Origin: Pseudomonadota bacterium
Lineage (GTDB): Bacteria; Myxococcota_A; UBA796; SXON01
Length of the DNA stretch: 18,230 nucleotides
Assembly (NCBI GenBank): GCA_005776735.1
Contig: SXOM01000544.1
Location: forward strand, 1-18,230
Direction of reading: 5' to 3'
Shown here: piece after piece, positions 13,223-18,230 of the stretch
How positions within the stretch are numbered: the stretch's first letter is position 1
Layout: every line of letters begins with the position of its first letter
Notes under the pieces: generated by a model
Told to the model about the DNA's origin: nothing
Database searches by the model: none
The model's input: only the letters and a program-made list of their open reading frames with translations
Position numbers and translations under genes: made by a program

Positions 13223-14959
13223 GTGGCCACCGAGCCCCATCTCGTCGCCCTCGCCGCGTCACTGGAGCGCGAACGGCGGGCGCTGACCGCGGAGGCGGCG
13301 GCGCTCCGGGCCCTGCCGCTCGTCGATCGGCGCGCGGCCGGGTTCACGTTGTACCCGCTCCAGGTCGACTCCACCGAGCTGCGGAGCCGCGGCCGGGTGA
13401 ACGTGGTGCTGCGTGGGCACGAGCTCGATGGGGTCTTCGCGCCGGGCGAGCCGGTGGTGCTCGCTCCGTTGGGGCGCCCGGACGATGGCCTCGGCGGGCG
13501 GGTCGAGGGCGCGGAGGAGTCGGTCATCGAGGTACGGGTGCCCGACATCCCGGCGGGGCCGGGGCCGTGGGCGCTCAGCAAGCGGCTGGACTTCACCGCG
13601 CTCGATGCGCAGGCCGAAGCGCTGCGGCGGGCGCAGGAGAAGCGGACGCCGCTCGGCGACCTGCTGCTCGGCTACCAGGCGCCGTACCGGCCCGACCCGT
13701 ACGAGCACCCCGCGTTCGCGGTGCTCGACGCGTCGCAGCGCGCTGCGGCCGAGCTGGTGCTCGGCGCAACCGAGATCGGCCTGTTGCACGGCCCCCCCGG
13801 CACGGGCAAGACGCAGACACTCGCCCGCATCCTCGTCGCGCTGCGCGACCTGGGCGAACGGCCCTGGGCCCTGGCGGAGAGCAACGCCGCGGTCGATCAC
13901 CTGGCCCAGCGCGCCGCCGCAGCGGGGCTCTCGGTGGTGCGCCTCGGCGTGAGCGCGCGGGTGCACACGGCCGTGCAGCCGATGACGCTGGAATGGCGGA
14001 TCCTGAACGGCCCGCGGGCCGAGGTGATCCGCACGTTGATGCGGCAAGCGGCGCGTACGCAGGGCCCGGAGGGCCTGGAGCTGCGTGATGCGATTCGCGC
14101 GGAGTGGGCGGTCGCCAAGCGCGAGGTGCTCGAGTCGGCCGACGTCATCGCGATGACGCTCGGCACGCTCCACACCCGGGGCCGCGATCTCCCGGCGCCA
14201 CGTACCGCGGTGGTCGACGAAGCGGCCCAGATGACCGAACCGGCGTTGTGGACGCTGGTCGGCCGCGTGAAACGACTCTTGCTGGCGGGTGACCCGCTGC
14301 AGCTCGGGCCGGTTGTGAAGTCGCGCGACCCTGGGCTGGAGCGATCGCTGGTCCAGCGGCTCGTGGACGCCGGGTTTCCGTTCCCGATGTTGACCCAGCA
14401 GTACCGGTTCAACGACGAACTGCTGGCGTTGTGTGCGGATACGTACGGCGGTCGGCTCCGCTCGCACCCGAGCGTCGCGGCGGCGCCGCGCTCGCCCGCG
14501 GCCACCTGGCTGGACACCGCGGGCATGGGGCTGGACGAAGCGCGAGACGGCACCGAGTCCCTGCACAATCCCGGCGAGGTCCGTCTCTTGGGCCGCTTGT
14601 GGGAGGAGCTTGTTGCCGAAGGGTATGCGCCGGCCGACGTCGGGGTCATCACCCCCTACCGTGCGCAGTTGCTCCGCCTCCGCGAAGCGCTGCCCGAGCT
14701 CGAGTCAGGCACCGTCAACGCGTTCCAGGGGCGGGAGAAGCGCGTGATCCTGTGCAGCTTCGTCCGGAGCAACCCCGAGCAGCAGCTCGGTTTCGTGTCC
14801 GACGCGCGGCGACTGAACGTGAGCATCACGCGCGCGCGGGAGCGGTTCTTGGCGGTCGGCGACGCGGCGACGCTCGGCGCGCTGCCGCTGATGCAGCGGC
14901 TGATCGACACCATCGCCGCAGGCGGCGGCTACCGGAGCGGATGGGAGTTCGCCGACTGA
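13223..14959 (+). CDS. SF1B helicase, Upf1/IGHMBP2/Dna2-like
   Basis: This 578-residue protein has all main superfamily 1 motifs in order: Walker A GPPGTGKT (190-197), a motif Ia-like 'ALAESNAAVDHLAQ', Walker B DEAAQ (332-336), motif III GDPLQLGP (356-363), motif IV QYRF (393-396), motif V VNAFQGRE (from 498) and motif VI RLNVSITRAR. An N-terminal beta-rich domain with a coiled-coil-like start (LERERRALTAEAAALR) precedes the ATPase core, as in IGHMBP2/Upf1 proteins. It should unwind nucleic acid 5' to 3'; whether DNA or RNA is unknown. GTG 13223 has GGAG 6 bases upstream; the frame is open to 13088, but that part crosses the terminator. Its last 31 bases overlap the convergent S41 protease gene. 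Confidence 0.92.
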   Translation: MATEPHLVALAASLERERRALTAEAAALRALPLVDRRAAGFTLYPLQVDSTELRSRGRVNVVLRGHELDGVFAPGEPVVLAPLGRPDDGLGGRVEGAEESVIEVRVPDIPAGPGPWALSKRLDFTALDAQAEALRRAQEKRTPLGDLLLGYQAPYRPDPYEHPAFAVLDASQRAAAELVLGATEIGLLHGPPGTGKTQTLARILVALRDLGERPWALAESNAAVDHLAQRAAAAGLSVVRLGVSARVHTAVQPMTLEWRILNGPRAEVIRTLMRQAARTQGPEGLELRDAIRAEWAVAKREVLESADVIAMTLGTLHTRGRDLPAPRTAVVDEAAQMTEPALWTLVGRVKRLLLAGDPLQLGPVVKSRDPGLERSLVQRLVDAGFPFPMLTQQYRFNDELLALCADTYGGRLRSHPSVAAAPRSPAATWLDTAGMGLDEARDGTESLHNPGEVRLLGRLWEELVAEGYAPADVGVITPYRAQLLRLREALPELESGTVNAFQGREKRVILCSFVRSNPEQQLGFVSDARRLNVSITRARERFLAVGDAATLGALPLMQRLIDTIAAGGGYRSGWEFAD

Positions 14960-16050
14960 GCGGGGAGCGCCGCGACGAGGGTGGCGAGCTCCGGATCTGT
15001 GGCGAGCTGGTCCGCGAACGGGGAGTGAAAGTCCGGAGCTCCGGACAACGGCACGTCCGGCACGAGGCCCGCGCCGAGGGGGCGGCCGTCGGGCAGGAGG
15101 TAGTGTCCCACCGTGAGCTTCAACGCCGAGCCGTCCGGGTAGGGGAAGATGTTCTGGACCGTGCCCTTGCCGAAGGTGGGCCGCCCGGCGATGCGCGCGC
15201 GACCCAACTTTTGGAGCGCGCCAGCGGCGATCTCGGCGGCGCTCGCCGACTCGCCGTCGACGAGCACCAAGACCGGCTGGCTCCAGTCCGCGCGCGACGC
15301 CGTCGCCGTGACCGCGCGGTCGGGTTCGCCGCGTTGGCGCACGGTCACGATCGTGCCGCTCCCGACGAACCGGTCGACCAGCCGCGCCGCTTCGTCGACC
15401 TGGCCGCCGGGGTTGCCGCGGAGGTCGAGCACGAAGGCGCGGGGCGCAGGCCGCGTGGGCACGGCGCGCGCGAGGGTCTCCACGACGGGGTCGTGGAAGT
15501 GGGCCACGCGGAGCCACACGACGCCGGAGTGCACCTCGACCCGGGCGGCCGGCTCGCGGGCGATGGCACGGACCAACGCGTAGCTCTTGGCCTCGCCGCC
15601 ACGTCGGGCCGTGAACTGCACGACCTCGCCTTCGCGGCCGACCAGGCGCGCCGGGTCGTCGCCCTCGATGCAGTCGCCCACGCGGAGGCCGACGCGCTCG
15701 GCGGGCCCCCACGGTTCGACGGACTCCACGCGCAACCCGCAGGGATCGGCCACCACCTTGGCGCCGATGCCCAGCTCCAACCCCGCCTCGTGCGCACGCA
15801 TGCGGCCCCAGGTGTCGGGGGGGAACCACGCGGAGTGCGGGTCGAGCGCGCCCGCCATCCCGCCCAGCGAAGCGTGCACCAGGCGGAGGAGGTCGGGCGG
15901 CTCGGCGGCGTGTGCGTCGATGTCGCTGAGCACGCGCGCGTACAGCTCGAACCCGGCGTAGGGGTCGGCGGCGCCCAGGAGCGCGGCCGCCGCGAAGCCG
16001 GCGACGAAGGCGCCGAGCGTGCGCGCGCCGGGCCGGGGCGGGCCGCTCAT
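14929..16050 (-). CDS. S41 family C-terminal processing protease (CtpA-like)
   Basis: This 373-residue protein has an N-terminal signal/membrane segment (TLGAFVAGFAAAALLGA), a PDZ domain near residues 95-140 (VVADPCGLRVESVEPWGPA to GLRVGDCI), and a protease core ending in SASAAEIAAGAL and TFGKGTVQ. The catalytic Ser-Lys pair is Ser270 and Lys295, spaced 25 residues as in E. coli Prc. Such proteases trim periplasmic or secreted proteins, often peptidoglycan enzymes. I chose ATG 16050 because it overlaps the LytM gene stop (ATGA); an in-frame ATG at 16062 is possible. It is the last gene of the ftsE-ftsX-envC-ctp operon and may control turnover of the peptidoglycan hydrolysis machinery (inference). 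Confidence 0.92.
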   Translation of the reverse strand: MSGPPRPGARTLGAFVAGFAAAALLGAADPYAGFELYARVLSDIDAHAAEPPDLLRLVHASLGGMAGALDPHSAWFPPDTWGRMRAHEAGLELGIGAKVVADPCGLRVESVEPWGPAERVGLRVGDCIEGDDPARLVGREGEVVQFTARRGGEAKSYALVRAIAREPAARVEVHSGVVWLRVAHFHDPVVETLARAVPTRPAPRAFVLDLRGNPGGQVDEAARLVDRFVGSGTIVTVRQRGEPDRAVTATASRADWSQPVLVLVDGESASAAEIAAGALQKLGRARIAGRPTFGKGTVQNIFPYPDGSALKLTVGHYLLPDGRPLGAGLVPDVPLSGAPDFHSPFADQLATDPELATLVAALPAQSANSHPLR

Positions 16051-17099
16051 CGGGCGAGCCACTCCGTCGGGTCCTGCGGCGTGCCGTTGTAGCGCAGCTC
16101 GAAGTGGAGCTGCGGCACGGTGTCCTCCGCGAGGCCCGTGGTGCCGACCGTGCCGAGCACGTCCCCGACACGCACCGCCTGGTCGACCACCACCTTCAGC
16201 CCGTTGGCGTGAGCGTACAGCGTGGCGTAGCTGCCGTGCTGCACCATCACCATCTGGCCGTACCCCTTGACGTAGCCGGCGCGCGTGACCGTGCCGTCGG
16301 CGACCACGCGGAAGGCCGACCCGGCCGCCGCTTCGAAGTCCAGCCCGTTGTTGACCACCCGAACGCCGGTCGCCGGATCGGTGGTGCCGCCGAACCCGCG
16401 CAGCAGGCGGCCCGAGACCGGGCGCGGCAGGCGTCCGCGGAGGCTGCGGAAGTCGACGTTGGCGGTCGCGGCGGCGCTCTCCGGCATCGTCGCTTCGCGG
16501 GCGCGGACCGAACCATCGAAGTCGCTGCGCGCGGTGGCGGTCTCGGTGAGCACCCGCGCCGTCAGGGCCTGGCTGCCCCGGATGTCGCGCAAGAGCGCGC
16601 GCCGCCGTGTGCGCTCGGCGTCGAGGCTCTCGCGCTGCACGACGAGCTGGTCGCGCAACTGACGCGTGGCGGCGTTGGCCGCTTCTGCCTTGGCGGCCGC
16701 GTCACGTCGTGTCGTCGCCAACGTGGCGAACTCGGTGGTCCGCAGCTCGTCGGCGGCGAGCGCCGACCGCAGGTAGGCCGCACGCCGGCGCAGCTCGAGG
16801 GGGTCGCCCGCGCCGAAGAGCAGCCGCAGGACCCCGAAGCGGCGCAGGCGGTACAGGCTCCGCACGAGCGCCCGGGCGCTGTCGGCGCGCAGGCTCACGT
16901 GGGTTTCGGCCTCGGTGGCCGCGGCGAGCGCGGCGGCGTGGTCGGCCTCGGCCGCGGCGAGGGTGCCCTCCAGGGTGGCGAGCTGCACGTCGAGGGTCGC
17001 GATCTGCGTGTCGTAGGCTTCGATCTCTCCGAGGAGCTGCCGGTCGTCGCCTTGCCCCAGGGCCAGCGCGGCGCAGAGGAGCCACGCGCCGCCGGTCAC
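16047..17099 (-). CDS. envC: EnvC-like LytM-domain murein hydrolase activator, catalytically degenerate
   Basis: This 350-residue protein has a short signal peptide (TGGAWLLCAALALGQG), a long coiled coil (about residues 20-200, rich in Ala, Leu, Glu and Arg) and a C-terminal LytM/M23 domain (about 230-350). Two of the five usual active-site residues are missing: the first zinc ligand His is Asn250 (NNGLD; Asp254 is kept), and the first His of HxH is Gln330 (QLHFE; His332 is kept). The YAH histidine remains. That fits EnvC-type proteins, which activate amidases rather than cut peptidoglycan. The GTG start overlaps the ftsX stop (GTGA), and the coiled coil is expected to dock on FtsX. The frame is open further upstream, but the overlap and signal peptide decide the start. 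Confidence 0.87.
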   Translation of the reverse strand: MTGGAWLLCAALALGQGDDRQLLGEIEAYDTQIATLDVQLATLEGTLAAAEADHAAALAAATEAETHVSLRADSARALVRSLYRLRRFGVLRLLFGAGDPLELRRRAAYLRSALAADELRTTEFATLATTRRDAAAKAEAANAATRQLRDQLVVQRESLDAERTRRRALLRDIRGSQALTARVLTETATARSDFDGSVRAREATMPESAAATANVDFRSLRGRLPRPVSGRLLRGFGGTTDPATGVRVVNNGLDFEAAAGSAFRVVADGTVTRAGYVKGYGQMVMVQHGSYATLYAHANGLKVVVDQAVRVGDVLGTVGTTGLAEDTVPQLHFELRYNGTPQDPTEWLAR

Positions 17100-17986
17100 G
17101 CGAGCCGACCCAGGAACCGGCGTACGGCCAACCAACTCGCCGAAATGCCGACCGCGACCCCGAGGGCGACGAGCCCCGCGATGGGGCCGGCGCCCAGGAA
17201 GGCCCCCGCACGTTCGTCGAACCCGAGGGGAATGCTCTGGTGCAGGCGGGCGAGCACCAGCGCGTGCACCGCCTTGAGCACCACCAGGGCGAGCCCGGCG
17301 CCGACGAGCCCCTGCAGCACGCCCTCCACGAGGAAGGGCGCGAGGATGTAGCGGTCGGTGGCCCCGACCAGCCGCAAGATCTCGAGCTCGTCGCGGCGCG
17401 AGTACACCACCAGGTTGATCGTGTTGCCGACGAGGAAGAACGAGGCAACCACGAGGATGCCCCCGAGCACGAAGCCGAGCAGCTCGAGCGTCGCCAAGAA
17501 GCCACCCGCCCGCTCGACCCACTCGCGGCCGTAGTCGATCTCCGCGTAGCGACCGGTGGCCCGGAGGGACTCGGCGAACGTGTCCATCGCTGCGGGGCTG
17601 GTGTGTCCGGCCCGGAGCGTGACCTCGAGGCTGGCCGGCAGCGCGGACTCGCCGAGCTCGGTGAGGAGCGGCTCGACCTCGGGCATCTCGCCCTTCATCC
17701 ACTCCGCCGCCTGGGCGCTGGTGACCAGCTCGACCGCCGACACCTCGGGGCGCCCGGCGAGCGCGGAGTGGGCGGCCGCCTGGTCCTCGGCGGACACCCC
17801 GGGCGCGAAGTACGCGCTGAGGTGGACGTCTTGCTGCCAGCCGCTGACCACCGACTCGAGCGCCCCGACCACCAGGCCGTAGACGCCGAGCAGCACCAGC
17901 GCCGCGGCGATGACGCCGGTGCCGACGGCGGCGAGGTAGGTGTGCTCGCGCAGGCCCCGCAACGCCCGTTGCAGCGCGCGCGTCAT
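17096..17986 (-). CDS. ftsX: Cell-division protein FtsX
   Basis: This 296-residue permease-like protein has the FtsX layout: a cytoplasmic N-terminus, one membrane segment (about 20-42), a large periplasmic loop (VHLSAYFAPGVSAEDQ onwards), then three more segments (LLGFVLGGILVVASFFLVG; VEGVLQGLVGAGLALVVL; IAGLVALGVAVGISASWL). The cytoplasmic 'VVYSRRDELEILRLVGAT' between segments 2 and 3 is the FtsE coupling region. FtsEX passes ATP-driven movement across the membrane to a coiled-coil hydrolase activator, here the next gene. ATG 17986 overlaps the ftsE stop (ATGA) and the gene's own stop overlaps the EnvC-like start. Confidence 0.95.
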   Translation of the reverse strand: MTRALQRALRGLREHTYLAAVGTGVIAAALVLLGVYGLVVGALESVVSGWQQDVHLSAYFAPGVSAEDQAAAHSALAGRPEVSAVELVTSAQAAEWMKGEMPEVEPLLTELGESALPASLEVTLRAGHTSPAAMDTFAESLRATGRYAEIDYGREWVERAGGFLATLELLGFVLGGILVVASFFLVGNTINLVVYSRRDELEILRLVGATDRYILAPFLVEGVLQGLVGAGLALVVLKAVHALVLARLHQSIPLGFDERAGAFLGAGPIAGLVALGVAVGISASWLAVRRFLGRLA

Positions 17987-18230
17987 GCCCGCCCCCCCTT
18001 CACCGTGCCGCCGACGACCAACCGGCCGTCCACGAAGCGCAGCTTGCGGTACGGGAACCGGTCCATCAGGCCGACGTCGTGGGTGGCGACGAGCACCGTG
18101 GTGCCGCGCAGGTTGATGGCCTGGAGGATCTCCATGACCTCGACCGCCATCGCCCCGTCCAGGTTGCCCGTCGGCTCGTCCGCGAGGAGGATGGCGGGGT
18201 CGTTGACGATGGCGCGGGCGATGGCCACGC
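17983..18230 (-). CDS. ftsE: Cell-division ATPase FtsE, C-terminal part, cut by the window edge
   Basis: Only the last 82 or so codons are in the window; the start lies beyond 18230. What is visible is the end of the ABC signature region (VAIARAIVNDP), Walker B (ILLADEPTGNLD) and the switch His in VLVATHDVGLM. This, with the ftsX gene overlapping its stop, identifies FtsE, the ATPase of the FtsEX complex at the division septum. The C-terminus ends in a short basic tail (GGTVKGGRA). The promoter of this four-gene operon is outside the window. Confidence 0.93.
   Translation of the reverse strand, partial: VAIARAIVNDPAILLADEPTGNLDGAMAVEVMEILQAINLRGTTVLVATHDVGLMDRFPYRKLRFVDGRLVVGGTVKGGRA

Overview
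This is a GC-rich, densely packed stretch of a Gram-negative chromosome. It carries envelope genes (ftsE-ftsX with an EnvC-like partner, a C-terminal processing protease, ExbB/ExbD proton-channel proteins, a putative lipoprotein and a Tat substrate). The gene mix, the codon bias and the one-ExbB/two-ExbD layout suggest a myxobacterium-like (Myxococcota / former Deltaproteobacteria) organism. That assignment is inference; the window holds no rRNA or other marker. I saw no tRNA, CRISPR array, insertion sequence or phage gene.

Layout. (1) 1-391: mostly non-coding. It ends in a promoter with three TGAAC-NN-GTTCA palindromes. (2) 392-3914, plus strand: an apparent five-gene operon of a membrane fatty-acid desaturase, a TetR regulator, a TrmB-like protein, a methyltransferase-fold protein and an NAD(P)-binding epimerase-like protein. 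The first four are joined by 4-base stop/start overlaps. (3) 7665-3926, minus strand: a four-gene operon of a small Tat-exported subunit, a GMC flavoprotein oxidoreductase with a four-cysteine motif, a MoxR-type AAA+ ATPase and a VWA-domain protein. (4) 7947-9572, plus: a thiamine-diphosphate enzyme, divergent from operon 3. (5) 11136-9652, minus: a cysteine-rich putative lipoprotein and a lone ExbD paralogue. (6) 11413-13157, plus: ExbB and two different ExbD proteins, closed by a clear terminator, after which an Upf1/IGHMBP2-like SF1 helicase begins at once (13223-14959). (7) 18230-14929, minus: ftsE (cut by the window edge), ftsX, an EnvC-like degenerate LytM protein and an S41 protease, all joined by 4-base overlaps. 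The last gene runs 31 bases into the 3' end of the helicase.

How the genes fit together. Operon 2 looks like autoregulated control of membrane lipid unsaturation: the middle operator fills the promoter spacer and abuts the -10, and another covers the likely start site. Operon 3 pairs a GMC dehydrogenase with a Tat 'hitch-hiker' subunit, as in bacterial FAD-dependent glucose/gluconate dehydrogenases, and adds a MoxR/VWA pair of the kind that matures metalloenzymes elsewhere; this is the best candidate for an undescribed system. Regions 5 and 6 together encode one ExbB-type channel, three ExbD-type proteins and a secreted cysteine-rich protein, possibly one proton-driven envelope machine. Region 7 is the conserved FtsEX-EnvC switch for septal peptidoglycan hydrolysis with an associated Ctp protease.
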